A DNA stretch of 64,000 bases from JAKAGZ01 sp963748105 (GTDB taxonomy: Bacteria; Bacteroidota; Ignavibacteria; Ignavibacteriales; Ignavibacteriaceae). Below the pieces are notes generated by a model. The model saw only the letters and a list, made by a program, of their open reading frames with translations, did not search any database and was not told where the DNA came from. The stretch lies in contig CAVVHP010000015.1 in the NCBI GenBank assembly GCA_963748105.1, positions 29,847-93,846 of the forward strand. Reading direction: 5' to 3'. A program made the translations under genes and the position numbers. Shown here piece after piece: positions 45,378 to 55,835 of the stretch (positions are counted from its first letter, which is position 1; every line of letters starts with the position of its first letter).

Positions 45378-48080
45378 ATGTTTAATCTTGAAAAAGAAAT
45401 AGTAAAATGGAGAAAATCTCTTCACCAAAATCAATCTTTAGAAGAAGGATACATTGAAGAACTGGAATCACATCTTCGCGATTTAATAGAGACTTATACA
45501 AATTCAGGAATGAGTGAAGAAAAGGCATTTTTAAAAGCCAGGAATGAAATCGGTGAACCTGAAAAATTAGGTGTAGAGTTCTTTAAAACTGATACTACAA
45601 ACAAAGTAAGCGGACGACCTTCCTGGAAAGCACCACCCTGGATGCCTACAATGTTATGGAGCAATTTTAAATCAACTATTAGATTTTTCCGAAAAAATAA
45701 ATCCTACATGCTTGTTAGTGGTATCTGCCTTACGATAGGTTTCATAAGTTTTATTCTAATCGGAATGTACATTTTCGATGAATTGAACTTTGATAATTTT
45801 CACAAAGATTCCGACAGGATTTACAGGGTAATTGAGTATGATAAAAACGAAAATTCTCAGGTCAGGAAAGTAGCGCAAACTGCTTACCAGGTTGCACGAG
45901 CAGCAAAAGAGGATATTCCGGGCGTAGAAGATGCGACAAGATTGTTTGCAATCGGGAGAACTACTTTTGGCAACCAGGGACACAACAGGGATTACGAGAG
46001 AATATGGATTCCCGATAGTAATTTCTTTTCATTTTTTAATTTCAAACTAATTCACGGGGATCCGAATACGGCATTAAAGTACCCCAACTCAGTGGTACTC
46101 ACCGAATCTGCCGCAAGAAAATATTTCGGGAAAACCGATATTATAGGAAAAAGAGTTTACACATCTTTATTTGAAGCAGTTGTTACCGGTGTAATGAAAG
46201 ACTTCCCGAAAAATTCTCACATCGGAATGAATATGCTTGTATCCGAATCTTCATTTGCAAACAGATTTAAACGCTGGCGGGAATATTATAATAAAGATTG
46301 GGATTCAAACGGGATAATCACTTACCTGAGATTAAATAAAAATGTTGATCCGGAATCTGTTAGCAATAAATTAAAAAAAATTGTGACTGCAAAAATTAAG
46401 AATACTCCTGAGACAAAAGAAGCTTACGGACTGCAGCCTTTAAAGGATATACATCTTTACTCAACTGATATTGTTGAAGATCTGAACCTGAACAAGAGCA
46501 GTTCATTTTATATTTACATGTTTGGAGCAATCGGCGCATTACTCTTATTGATTGCCTGTTTTAACTATATGAATCTGAATATATCTGTCGCATTAAAAAG
46601 GACAAAAGAAATTGCAATGCGAAAGGTTATTGGCGCCGGTCACAGCCAGGTGATTTCACAATTCACGATGGAGGCCTTTTTACTCTCATTTTCATCTTTA
46701 ATAGTTGCACTATTAGGTGTAGAAATAATTTTACCGTATCTCAATAATTATCTCGATAAAAATCTATCCCTTTCAATGATTAATTTTAATTCAGCAACTA
46801 CTCTTGTCATTGTAATGTTGATTATAATTGGTCTGACTACAATTTACCCGTCTTTTTTAATGCTTAAAATCCGGCCGGCTGAAGCCCTCAATTCAAGAAT
46901 CAGTATAAATGACGGGAAAATAAACTTTAAGAAAGTGCTGGTTTTTTTACAATTTGCCGCATCGTTCATAATGATTTTTTCAACTATTGTCATCTACAAT
47001 CAGCTCGAATATATGCGCCATAAACAATTGGGATTCAAAATAAATGATCTTTTGGTTATGGACATTAACAGCAACAACCTCCGCAAATCCTATCAGTCAT
47101 TTAAGAATGAAGTCTCAAACATTAAAGAAGTTAAATCGGTTAGTGCTACTAACCGGGTACCCTTTGAATGGAAAAATATTCCTGAGGTTGAAGTTGAAAG
47201 AAAAGGCAGAACAAAAAATACAGAAATGATATTTATGGCGGCAGATGAAGATTTTTTAAATACCTATAAAATAAAACTTCTGGAAGGGAGAAATTTTATT
47301 CGCGGTAAAAATGATTCTGGTTTTGTTCTAATAAATTCATTAGCGGCAAAATCTCTAGGCCTTGATAATCCTGTTGGTGCAAATTTGCAAATCCCTAGTG
47401 TCCGGTTTGGTGGTGCGGTAGATAGGCTCGATAACGTATTTAATGTTAATGTTATCGGGGTTGTAAACGATTTTCATTTTGAATCATTCAAGTCTGAAAA
47501 GAAGCCTATTATAATATCATATTATAAGAACCCTATACAGAAAATTGACTATTATTCGTTTAGAATAAAAACCGAAAATTGGAATAATACAATATCACAA
47601 ATCCGTAAAATCAATAAAAAATTTGATCCGGAAAACCCGATGGAATTTAATTTTCTCAACAACAAATTCCGTTCTTATATGGAAACTGACCAAAAACAGG
47701 CGCAATTATTTTTAGTGTTTTCTATTGTCAGCATATTGATTGCAAGCCTTGGATTATTTGCCCTGGTGTCATTTACAATTGAAAGAAAGATTAAGGAAAT
47801 AGGTATACGAAAAGTTTTGGGCGCTTCGGAAACAGATATTTTTAAAATGGTTGCAATTGGATTTATGTTAGTTGTCTTCATCGGGTGTATTGCCGCCGCA
47901 CCATTCTCATATTTATTTATGCAAAGCTGGCTGCAGAATTTTGCTTACAGAATTTCAATAACCTGGTGGATGTTAGCAGCAGCACTGGCAGGTGTGTTTT
48001 TCATAGCATTTCTTACGGTCTGGGTTAAAATATATAAAGCAGCAAGAATGAACCCTGTTGATTCTATTAAATATGAATAA
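45378..48080 (+). CDS. MacB/FtsX-type ABC permease with prefix domain (1)
   Basis: A 900-residue protein from the ATG at 45378, preceded by TTGGAGC. Residues 1-75 are a permease prefix domain (WRKSLHQNQSLEEGYIEELESHLRDLIE, EIGEPEKLGVEFF). Then comes a first membrane helix, a MacB periplasmic core domain, an FtsX block (three helices with RTKEIAMRKVIGAG), a second core domain and a second FtsX block (KIKEIGIRKVLGAS), ending MNPVDSIKYE. It should be a mechanotransmission-type transporter subunit; no ATPase gene lies in the operon. Confidence 0.92.
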   Translation: MFNLEKEIVKWRKSLHQNQSLEEGYIEELESHLRDLIETYTNSGMSEEKAFLKARNEIGEPEKLGVEFFKTDTTNKVSGRPSWKAPPWMPTMLWSNFKSTIRFFRKNKSYMLVSGICLTIGFISFILIGMYIFDELNFDNFHKDSDRIYRVIEYDKNENSQVRKVAQTAYQVARAAKEDIPGVEDATRLFAIGRTTFGNQGHNRDYERIWIPDSNFFSFFNFKLIHGDPNTALKYPNSVVLTESAARKYFGKTDIIGKRVYTSLFEAVVTGVMKDFPKNSHIGMNMLVSESSFANRFKRWREYYNKDWDSNGIITYLRLNKNVDPESVSNKLKKIVTAKIKNTPETKEAYGLQPLKDIHLYSTDIVEDLNLNKSSSFYIYMFGAIGALLLLIACFNYMNLNISVALKRTKEIAMRKVIGAGHSQVISQFTMEAFLLSFSSLIVALLGVEIILPYLNNYLDKNLSLSMINFNSATTLVIVMLIIIGLTTIYPSFLMLKIRPAEALNSRISINDGKINFKKVLVFLQFAASFIMIFSTIVIYNQLEYMRHKQLGFKINDLLVMDINSNNLRKSYQSFKNEVSNIKEVKSVSATNRVPFEWKNIPEVEVERKGRTKNTEMIFMAADEDFLNTYKIKLLEGRNFIRGKNDSGFVLINSLAAKSLGLDNPVGANLQIPSVRFGGAVDRLDNVFNVNVIGVVNDFHFESFKSEKKPIIISYYKNPIQKIDYYSFRIKTENWNNTISQIRKINKKFDPENPMEFNFLNNKFRSYMETDQKQAQLFLVFSIVSILIASLGLFALVSFTIERKIKEIGIRKVLGASETDIFKMVAIGFMLVVFIGCIAAAPFSYLFMQSWLQNFAYRISITWWMLAAALAGVFFIAFLTVWVKIYKAARMNPVDSIKYE

Positions 48081-48096
48081 TTATTTGAGAAGAAAT

Positions 48097-50759
48097 ATGT
48101 TCAATTTAAATAAAGCCATTGAGAACTGGAAAAAATCTCTTCGCAAAAATCCTTCGATGGAAGACGGCTATATCGAAGAATTAGAATCACACCTCCGCGA
48201 CCTTATTGAGGATAATTCAAACAAAGGAATGGGCGAAGAGGAATCGTTTGCAAGAGCGGCGGCTGAAATTGGTGAGGTTGAAAATATCGGTGCTGAATTT
48301 TTTAAAACAGATACAAAAAATATATCAGCGGCAGACCTACCTGGAAACAGTCAAGATTTGTCCCTACATTATTTCTGAATTACGTTAAAGTTGGATTGAG
48401 AAATTTCAGAAAGCAAAAAGGATTTTCAGTAATTAATATCCTGGGTTTGGCTGCAGGACTTGCCTGTGTATTATTGATATCAATGGTAATTCTTTACGAA
48501 TTAAGCTTTGACGGGTTTTATCCTGAAAAAAGACCGCATCTACAGAGTTTTAACCGAAGTAAAAAGAAACACAGGAACGGAAACAATAGCCCCGGTAATG
48601 CTTCCGTTTGCGCCAGCTGCAAAAGAAGACATACCTGAGATAGAAAAAGCAGTGAGAATTTCCGAGAAACAGGTACTCGCTTCTTATAAGGAAAAAGAAT
48701 TTTTATGAAGAGTGCTTTATATGTCGATAAAGATTTTTTTGAGGTTTTCCCTATTCAATTTATCGAAGGCAATCCTCAAACTGCGCTTTCTGAACCAGAG
48801 ACAGTGGTGTTGACAAAAGAATTATCCGGGAAATATTTTGGAAATGAAGACCCTGTTGGAAAATTTCTTGATATCAACAGAGGCGAACTTTATAAGGTTA
48901 CAGGAGTAATAAAGAACCTTCCTGCAAACACACATCTCAGGGGAAGTTTTTTTGCATCATTCAGTTCTTTTAATGAAACAAACAATCCCCGCTTAAATAA
49001 TTGGGGTAGTTTTTCGAATGACTACACCTATGTTCTGTTAAAACCCAATACCGATCCGAATATTGTTGAGAAGAAATTTGATAAAATGCTGAAAAGCAGG
49101 CTGGAAAAATCCTACTACGAAAGATATACTATGCTTCTCCAGCCGCTGACCAAAATTCATCTTAAAAGTGATGTTGTTTTTGATAATGCAAGGACAATTC
49201 CAAAAACTTTCCTGGTGGTGTTTGGATTAATTGCAGTTTTTATCCTTGTGATTGCAATAATAAACTTTATTAATCTTACAACTGCGCGTTCAGCAAGAAG
49301 GAATAAAGAAGTCGGAATCAGGAAGGTAGCAGGCGCCAGTAAAGGACAGCTTATTAAACAATTCCTGAGTGAATCATTTATTATAACTTTTGCCGCATTT
49401 TTAATTTCAATTTTCCTGGTTGAGTTGCTTCTTCCGTCTCTAAGAGATTTAACAAAAGAAGAAATATTTATTTCGCTGCTGTTTAATAAATCTTCAATAA
49501 TTATAACAGTTGCTTTATTGATATTTACAACTATTGCGGCAGGAGCTTACCCGGCTTTTGTATTATCAGGAATCAAACCAGCCCTGGTACTAAAAAATTC
49601 AATTTTAAAAAAGAAGAAAGGATATTCACTCAGGGCGAGCCTGGTTGTTTTCCAGTTTGCGGTTGCGGCCCTGCTGGTAATTGCTACAATTACAATTTAC
49701 CTGCAATTAAATTTCATGATGACCAAAGATCTTGGATTTCCGATTGATCGCGTTGTTGTATTAAGAATAAAAGATAATAGTCTAATCAGAAATGGAGAAG
49801 CATTTAAAAGCGCCTTGCTAACTAATAATAATATAATTTCCGCCTCCTTCTCAAGTGGTACGCCCGGCAGTAACTTATCACAGACGAGTAATTTCAATCC
49901 CAAAGGAGGAAGTGAAAAAGATGAAAGACAATTGCAGTATCTAAAGGTGGATTATGACTTCCTGAAGACATATGGATTGAAAATGAAAGAAGGCAGGTTT
50001 TTTTCGGCCGATTTAAGCAGTGATTCAGTGAACTCTTATATTCTAAATGAAACCGCAGTAAAGAAATTCGGCTGGCAGGATGCTATCGGGAAAGTAATTA
50101 CTATAGGAGGCACCGAAGATGAACCCGAGTGGAAAAATGTTATAGGAGTTATGCCTGATTTTAATTATTCCTCACTAAAAGATAAGATACCTCCGATGAT
50201 AGTAAGTGTAAATAAAGGCGGTAACAGGTTCTTATCCATGCAGCTTACCACAAATGATGTATCCGGAACAATTGAATATATAAAAAAGACTTATGCCGGG
50301 TTTTCCTCAGGCTATCCGTTTGACTTCTTCTTCCTGAAAGATGAATTTCAGAAATACAACAGGAGTGGCGAAGCAATCGGTAAGCTTCTGATCGTTTTTA
50401 CCGCGATGGCTATCTTTATCAGTTTGATAGGCATTCTCGGCCTGGTTGCGTATTCGACTGAACAAAAATCCAAAGAGATCGGAATCAGAAAAATTCTAGG
50501 TGCTTCTTCAGGAAACATTGTTTTAATGCTTTGCAAAGAATTTATTAAATGGGTACTTATTTCAAATCTTGTAATCTGGCCTGTTGCTTATTTTGCCCTG
50601 AGTAAATTTCTGAACAGTTTTGCTTACAGGATTAATTTTAACTACCTGGTTTTAATAATTACATTGGGAATCACTCTTACACTAACAATTATTGCAGTAA
50701 GTTATCATTCAATAAAAGCTGCAGTAAGTAACCCGGTAGACTCGCTAAAGTATGAATAA
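48097..50759 (+). CDS. MacB/FtsX-type ABC permease with prefix domain (2), three frameshifts
   Basis: A paralogue of the preceding gene: same prefix (ENWKKSLRKNPSMEDGYIEELESHLRDLIE), core and FtsX blocks (RNKEVGIRKVAGAS; KSKEIGIRKILGAS) and the same ending NPVDSLKYE. The frame breaks three times: one base missing near 48332-48334, one extra A in the A-run at 48527-48532, and one T missing in the T-run at 48700-48704. Repairing them gives 887 residues, close to the paralogue's 900. Two of the breaks are in homopolymers, which favours sequence error. Confidence 0.85.
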
Positions 50760-50782
50760 ATAAGATTATAAGGATTAATGTT

Positions 50783-51544
50783 TTGAATCTATTCCCTATA
50801 TTTTCGTTTTATTTAATAATTTTAACCTCATTTACTGATGCCCCGATAATCGGACGACATGATGTTGATGATTCGGCATACATTAAATTTGCAAAAGAAC
50901 TTCCGGTAACTGCATCGGTTGTAAAATACAATTCTACTGATGTAGCTGGTACATTGATTTCAGATCAGTGGGTTTTGAGTGCAGCCCACGTCGGTGAGAC
51001 AATAAAGCCCGGACAAAAATTAATTTTAGGCAAAGATTCACTTGAGGTTGAAAAAATAATTATTCATCCCGGCTGGCTGGAACATAACAGACCTGAAGAT
51101 ATTGCCTTAATAAGGCTAAAAAATAAGGTACCCTATTTTTATCCGGTTGAATTATACAGCGATACAAATGAAATAAATAAGGAAGTAATAATAATAGGAA
51201 ATGGGGATTTTGGAACCGGCTTAACAGGCCCCAAAGGCAATGATGGCAAATTCAGAGCTGCAACAAACCTGGTGGATGAAGCAACCGATTTTTATCTAAA
51301 ATGGAACTTTGACGATCCCAGAGAAAAATCAGTCAGAGCTACAGCCTTAGAGGGTATTAGTGGACCGGGAGACAGCAGCGGCCCTGCTTTCATAAAATTA
51401 AACGGTAAATTTTTTATTGCAGGCATAAGTTCCGGCCAGAGTACAAAGGCAACTAACGGTAAGGAAGGCGTTTACGGTGTAACAGAGTATTATACCAGAG
51501 TTTCATCTTATGTTAAATGGATAGAAAGCATCGTTACTAAATAA
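50783..51544 (+). CDS. Trypsin-like S1 serine protease
   Basis: A 253-residue secreted protein, TTG start at 50783 with AAGGATT upstream; the ATG at 50778 hits a stop at once. A hydrophobic signal (FPIFSFYLIILTSF) precedes the chain. The catalytic triad is complete: His in LSAAHVGE, Asp in EDIALIRL and Ser in GPGDSSGPAF, where GDSGGP of most trypsins is GDSSGP. Probably active in the periplasm or outside. It lies 23 nt after the second permease and may be in the same transcript. Confidence 0.88.
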   Translation: MNLFPIFSFYLIILTSFTDAPIIGRHDVDDSAYIKFAKELPVTASVVKYNSTDVAGTLISDQWVLSAAHVGETIKPGQKLILGKDSLEVEKIIIHPGWLEHNRPEDIALIRLKNKVPYFYPVELYSDTNEINKEVIIIGNGDFGTGLTGPKGNDGKFRAATNLVDEATDFYLKWNFDDPREKSVRATALEGISGPGDSSGPAFIKLNGKFFIAGISSGQSTKATNGKEGVYGVTEYYTRVSSYVKWIESIVTK

Positions 51545-51577
51545 AATTTAGCGTAATATTTTTTCCTGAAAATTCTA

Positions 51578-51609
51578 TTGACATCAATCCCCCCATCTTA
51601 TTAAATTTA
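51578..51609 (+). promoter_or_regulatory. Probable promoter of the CoA-binding protein gene
   Basis: TTG at 51578-51580 and TAAATTTA at 51602-51609, 21 nt apart, match the Bacteroidota promoter at all but the last base of TAnnTTTG. The start codon follows 16 nt later. Confidence 0.4.
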
Positions 51610-51625
51610 TACGTGCAAAAATATC

Positions 51626-52114
51626 ATGGGGGAAATTTTGAGCACTTTAAGACAAGCCGCTAACGAATTCCTTTCACATAAAAAAATTGCAGTCGCAGGT
51701 GTCTCGCGTAAAGGTGACACCGCGGCGAATGTTATATATAAGAAATTAAAAAACACCGGCTACCAGGTCTTCCCTGTGAACCCGTACGCGGATGAAATCG
51801 ACGGGGACACCTGCTACCCGAGCCTGGACGCGCTGCCGGAAAAGGTTGAAGGGGTTGTAATAGGTACAAAACCGGATATTACACAGCAGCTGGTAGAAGA
51901 TTGTGCGACTCTCGGAATAAAGAATGTCTGGATCCACAGCTCATTCGGTAACGGAAGCTTCGATGAAGAGGCAGTTCAAAGGGCAAAAGAGCTCGGATTA
52001 AATATCATCCCGGGCGGCTGCCCGATGATGTTCTGTGAGCCGGTAGACGTGGCGCACAAGTGTTTCCGATGGTTCTTCGGAGTTACGGGTAAACTGCCGA
52101 AAGAGATAAATTAA
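51626..52114 (+). CDS. YccU-like CoA-binding protein
   Basis: A 162-residue protein with a Rossmann CoA-binding domain of the succinyl-CoA synthetase alpha type: KKIAVAGVSRKGDTAANVIYKKLKNTGYQVFPVNP, then EGVVIGTKPDITQQLVEDCATLGIKNVWIHSSFG and the conserved ending GGCPMMFCEP. The family is small and its role is unclear; it binds CoA in vitro. Parts of the gene (51770-51850) are far richer in GC than its neighbours. Followed 43 nt later by a zinc ribbon gene. Confidence 0.88.
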   Translation: MGEILSTLRQAANEFLSHKKIAVAGVSRKGDTAANVIYKKLKNTGYQVFPVNPYADEIDGDTCYPSLDALPEKVEGVVIGTKPDITQQLVEDCATLGIKNVWIHSSFGNGSFDEEAVQRAKELGLNIIPGGCPMMFCEPVDVAHKCFRWFFGVTGKLPKEIN

Positions 52115-52156
52115 TTTATGTATGAAAACCTTCAAGGTTTGATTAAAGGAGAAATC

Positions 52157-52378
52157 ATGAAAAAGAATGAAATCCCTGCAAAATACTCAGCCGCAGGAAA
52201 ATCAATTACCTGTCAGCATTGTGGAAACGATAAATTTACAACCCGCCGAGCACAATTAAATACAAAAGGATTAACTTTTCTAGACCTCGATTGGGCAAAT
52301 CCCGCTGCCGATGTACTTATCTGCAACAATTGCGGATTTTTACACTGGTTCTTTAAATCGAATATAAAAGCAGATTAG
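52157..52378 (+). CDS. Small zinc ribbon protein
   Basis: The ATG at 52157 has the strong site AAAGGAGAAA right before it and gives 73 residues; a longer reading from 52118 lacks one. Two CxxC pairs (CQHCGN, about residue 20; CNNCGF, about residue 59) make a zinc ribbon. The middle TTRRAQLNTKGLTFLDLDWANPAADVLIC is typical of small nucleic-acid-binding-like ribbon proteins of unknown role. Confidence 0.8.
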   Translation: MKKNEIPAKYSAAGKSITCQHCGNDKFTTRRAQLNTKGLTFLDLDWANPAADVLICNNCGFLHWFFKSNIKAD

Positions 52379-52547
52379 CCCAATCTAATAAAATATTTTT
52401 ACCGTGAAACCGCGTTCATACAACGGATGAAATTCTCATAACTAATATCGACCGCTAATCAAAGATTAAATATGATTCTTTTTGTAGATCTTTAACTTTG
52501 ACTAATATCAATATATTTATTTCAATTATTTATTATAAGTGATTAAA

Positions 52548-53447
52548 ATGTTAAAGATTACTAACCTTAAATTTTTATTTATCGTCTGTATATTTTTATC
52601 AACTTATACGGACCTAAATGCTCAAAATAATAACGCTGATACAACATATTTAACTTTTCATAAAGTTGAACAGGCGTGGAAGTACACCAAAGGCAAGAAT
52701 GTTAAAGTTGCAATTCTTGACTGGATGTTCAATTTAAGCCCGCAATCCTCAAAAAAATATGTAGACCCAATTTCACTGGTACCGGGACAGCCAATCGGAG
52801 AGCACAAACCATGGCACGGCGAGTGGATGGCTGAAATAGTCCACACAATTGCGCCGGAAGCTAAAATAATTCCGGTGCGGGCGCGTCCTAACAGCGATAA
52901 AAATAACCCTGAAACTGCTGACTATAAGCCTTATGAAAAATATTTAATAGAAGGGATAAAATATGCTGCAGATCACGGGGCAGCCGTTGTTACAAGCTCA
53001 ATGGGAACACTTCGGCAAACTAACGCACTTACAGAAGCAGTTGACTACGCCAAAAAGAAAGGGACGGTTTTTATCGATGTTCATCCGGAGTACAAGGATT
53101 TCAAAAACGGGAAATTAATATTTTGTGACTCAACCGAATTAAACCCGCTGATTATCCATCCGGGAATTGTATCCGTTACTGCACACCCGCGCACAAAAGA
53201 ATCCGAAATGTGGAGAGATTTCTATACTTGGCCGTATGACATTAACCCTGTTTTCAGGGACGGCTGGGGTTATTCTAATGCCCCACCGATCACAGCCGGT
53301 ATTATCGCATTGGTGAAAAGTGTTAATCCGGAATTAAGTGTCAAACAAATTAAAAAGCTTCTTATAGAGACTTCAGAAAATCATAGTGGTTTTAATATTT
53401 TGAACGCAGAAGCGGCTGTAAAAAGAGCAATTGAATTAAACAAATAA
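52548..53447 (+). CDS. Subtilisin-like S8 serine protease
   Basis: A 299-residue protein with a signal (FLFIVCIFLSTYTDLNAQ). The triad can be placed: Asp in VKVAILDWMF, His in WHGEWMAEIVH and Ser in GYSNAPPITAGIIALV, where the usual GTSxAxP is GYSNAPP. The oxyanion residue is less clear (VVTSSMGTL). The divergent motifs suggest a specialised or weak protease. A GTG at 52539 is an alternative start; no ribosome site decides it. The domain is compact, without a T9SS tail. Confidence 0.8.
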   Translation: MLKITNLKFLFIVCIFLSTYTDLNAQNNNADTTYLTFHKVEQAWKYTKGKNVKVAILDWMFNLSPQSSKKYVDPISLVPGQPIGEHKPWHGEWMAEIVHTIAPEAKIIPVRARPNSDKNNPETADYKPYEKYLIEGIKYAADHGAAVVTSSMGTLRQTNALTEAVDYAKKKGTVFIDVHPEYKDFKNGKLIFCDSTELNPLIIHPGIVSVTAHPRTKESEMWRDFYTWPYDINPVFRDGWGYSNAPPITAGIIALVKSVNPELSVKQIKKLLIETSENHSGFNILNAEAAVKRAIELNK

Positions 53448-53513
53448 CGTCGTGAAAACGGGTAGTGAAAAGCATTAGAGTTAGGTTTTCATAATAATAT
53501 TTCTAAATTATTC

Positions 53514-53543
53514 AGGGCATAATTAATATATTTATGCCCTTTT
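53514..53543 (+). terminator. Terminator after the S8 protease
   Basis: AGGGCAT-n13-ATGCCCT followed by a T-rich tract on the plus strand, 67 nt downstream of the stop. Confidence 0.7.
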
Positions 53544-53640
53544 ATTAAATAGAAGATATTTTTATGAAATCAATCTGGACGCAATATTGTAACAGAAATA
53601 GTTCTTCGTCAAAAGAACAGGGCGGCAGGGAAAAAAGCGA

Positions 53641-54545
53641 GTGCGGCCGGATAAGGATTTTAAAAAGAAATTATATGAAGCAAGCGTTACGGTAAAATAT
53701 TTATTAATAGACGCGTTATTAATTATTCTGGGAATTGTTTCGGCCGGGTTCGGATTAAAAAGTTTTCTTCTTCCGAACCAATTTATAGACGGCGGCGCAA
53801 CGGGCATATCTCTTTTAATTACTGAATTAACCGGCGTTTCCCTTTCTTTATTAATAATTGCAGTGAATATTCCTTTTATTATTTTCGGGTATAAAATACT
53901 CGGGAAAAAATTTGTTAGTTAAAACATCACTTGCAATATTTGGTCTCGCGCTGGTAGTGGCTTTTGTTCCCTACCCTCAGATCACAAATGATAAATTACT
54001 CGTAGCTGTTTTCGGCGGATTCTTTCTCGGCGCCGGGATAGGACTCTCGGTAAGAGGCGGAGCAGTTATTGACGGAACGGAAGTTCTGGCAATTTTTTTG
54101 AACAGGAAAACCACTCTTACAGTTGGTGACATAATATCTGATTATAAATATTCTTATTTTTTCCGCAGCCGCTTATCTTCTTTCCATTGAGACAGCTTTA
54201 TACTCTATACTGACCTACCTGGCCGCTTCAAAAACAGTTGACTTTATTATAGAAGGGATTGAGGAATACACAGGAGTTACTATTATCTCCGATAATTATG
54301 AAGAAATCAGGCAGATGATTCTCCAGAAACTGCAGCGCGGAGTTACTGTCTATAAAGGTGAAAAGGGATTAGTAAAACAGGGCGAGGAACAAAAGGATAT
54401 TAAAATTATTTATACAGTAATAACCCGGCTGGAAATCAGGAACCTGAATACCGAGATAGAAAAAATTGATCCGAACGCGTTTGTTATTATGAACAGCATT
54501 AAAGACACAAAAGGCGGAATGATTAAAAAAAGACCTCTCAAATAA
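53641..54545 (+). CDS. YitT family membrane protein (two frameshifts)
   Basis: After repair the protein has 300 residues: five membrane helices (LLIDALLIILGIVSAGFGLKSFLLPNQF; GGATGISLLI; GGFFLGAGIGLSVRGGAVIDGTEVLAI) and a C-terminal cytoplasmic DUF2179 domain (YTGVTIISDNYEEI, RGVTVYKGEKG, IDPNAFVIMNSIKDTKGG). YitT proteins are probable transporters with unknown substrate. The frame breaks twice by one extra base: in the A6 run at 53905-53910 and near 54137-54139, after which IINILIFSAAAYLLSIETALYS reads on. The GTG start at 53641 is tentative; a better upstream start was not found. Confidence 0.82.
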
Positions 54546-54608
54546 TTTCCATTTCTATTTCAACTTAAATTTTATAGATTTAGTACCAGAACTAATAGAC
54601 GGGGAGAA

Positions 54609-55412
54609 ATGATAAAGACATACTGCAGCGCTATAATATTATTGTTATTATTTCTTTTAAACGGATGTGAATATCTCAGTTCGGATCCTGTCCAAAATAC
54701 ATTGCCAATCGAAGGGAATTTATTATTCAATTTTTCCGAATCGTACGAGAATTATAATAAGGCAAGCCTGCCGGTATTATATTTTAATCTTAAAACCGAA
54801 AAGGAATATGGCTGCTTAAACTACAACATAAGCACTGATATAAAGTTATCAGGGAATAATCTGGATGTTTTTATAAAAGGAATTCAGGGGCCAAACATTT
54901 GCCTTACTGCAATCGGGCCAGCTGTTTCCAGTACTGCATTAGATTTACCAGCCGGGAACTATAAATTAACTTTACATGCTGAATATTTTTCTGACACATA
55001 TGATTTTTCTGTCTCAGATAAATCAATAACAATAGATCAAAGTAATTACACAGAGACCAAGCCAATGTACAGGGTAAACTGGCGATACCCCCAAAACTCG
55101 TTTGTCTATATGTGCGGAACTTTAACTGAGGATTCGTCAATCTGTAATGATTTTCTTGATACTTTAAAATCCAAAATAAACCTGCAGGAATTTACATTCC
55201 CAGACTCAGGAAAAATACCCTACCCCACAACATCCGCAGGCCATTATTATGATATGCCGGCCAGGTATTTTTATTACAAAGACGAAACTGATTTTAATAA
55301 AATCGGCGAAATTCTAAAAGACTACAAAAACAAATACCTGCAGAATAAAAAAGGATATGGAATTCAAATTGTAAACTGGCTTAATAAATATTTGTACAGC
55401 TGGTTATTGTAA
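54609..55412 (+). CDS. Lipoprotein of unknown function
   Basis: A 267-residue lipoprotein (signal ending LLNGC). The N-terminal half looks like a beta-sandwich (SLPVLYFNLKTEKEYGCLNYNISTDIKLSG... AGNYKLTLHAEYFSDTYDFSVSD); the C-terminal half is helical and rich in Lys/Tyr and contains TFPDSGKIPYPTTSAGHYY. Cysteine pairs at about 60/88 and 168/179 could form disulfides. I recognise no family. A GGGGAGAA site precedes the ATG. It begins a short run with two membrane proteins and a methyltransferase. Confidence 0.75.
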   Translation: MIKTYCSAIILLLLFLLNGCEYLSSDPVQNTLPIEGNLLFNFSESYENYNKASLPVLYFNLKTEKEYGCLNYNISTDIKLSGNNLDVFIKGIQGPNICLTAIGPAVSSTALDLPAGNYKLTLHAEYFSDTYDFSVSDKSITIDQSNYTETKPMYRVNWRYPQNSFVYMCGTLTEDSSICNDFLDTLKSKINLQEFTFPDSGKIPYPTTSAGHYYDMPARYFYYKDETDFNKIGEILKDYKNKYLQNKKGYGIQIVNWLNKYLYSWLL

Positions 55413-55431
55413 AAAAATAACGGGGGGAAAT

Positions 55432-55824
55432 TTGCTGAGAATAATTTTGTTCTGGTTTGGATTGCTAATTTTAGCAATAATTAACGGTACAATAAGGGAT
55501 TATACATATCTGAAATCTTTGGGTGAATACCGGGCGCACCAGCTTTCTACAATCACGCTATTAATTCTGATGTCAATTTATTGCCTGATTATATTTAGCA
55601 ACTGGAGATTAACTTCTTCAAATGAAGCAATAACTGTAGGAATAATCTGGCTATTATTAACACTGGCATTTGAATTCTTATTCGGACATTTTGTGGGCGG
55701 GCACAGCTGGGAAAAACTGATAGCACAATACAATATTTTTTCGGGAAACCTCTGGGTTCTTATTGTAATATGGACTGCACTTTTACCGCTGGTTTGTTAC
55801 AAGATTTTTGAAAATCAGACTTAA
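55432..55824 (+). CDS. Four-helix membrane protein, unknown
   Basis: A 130-residue protein starting with TTG after GGGGGAAA. Four membrane helices are plain: LFWFGLLILAIINGTI, LSTITLLILMSIYCLIIF, ITVGIIWLLLTLAFEFLFG and LWVLIVIWTALLPLVCY. The loop FGHFVGGHSWEKLIAQYNI between helices 3 and 4 looks conserved and may be functional, but I cannot name the family. It lies 19 nt after the lipoprotein gene and 11 nt before the methyltransferase gene. Confidence 0.75.
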   Translation: MLRIILFWFGLLILAIINGTIRDYTYLKSLGEYRAHQLSTITLLILMSIYCLIIFSNWRLTSSNEAITVGIIWLLLTLAFEFLFGHFVGGHSWEKLIAQYNIFSGNLWVLIVIWTALLPLVCYKIFENQT

Positions 55825-55835
55825 TAAAAAATATT

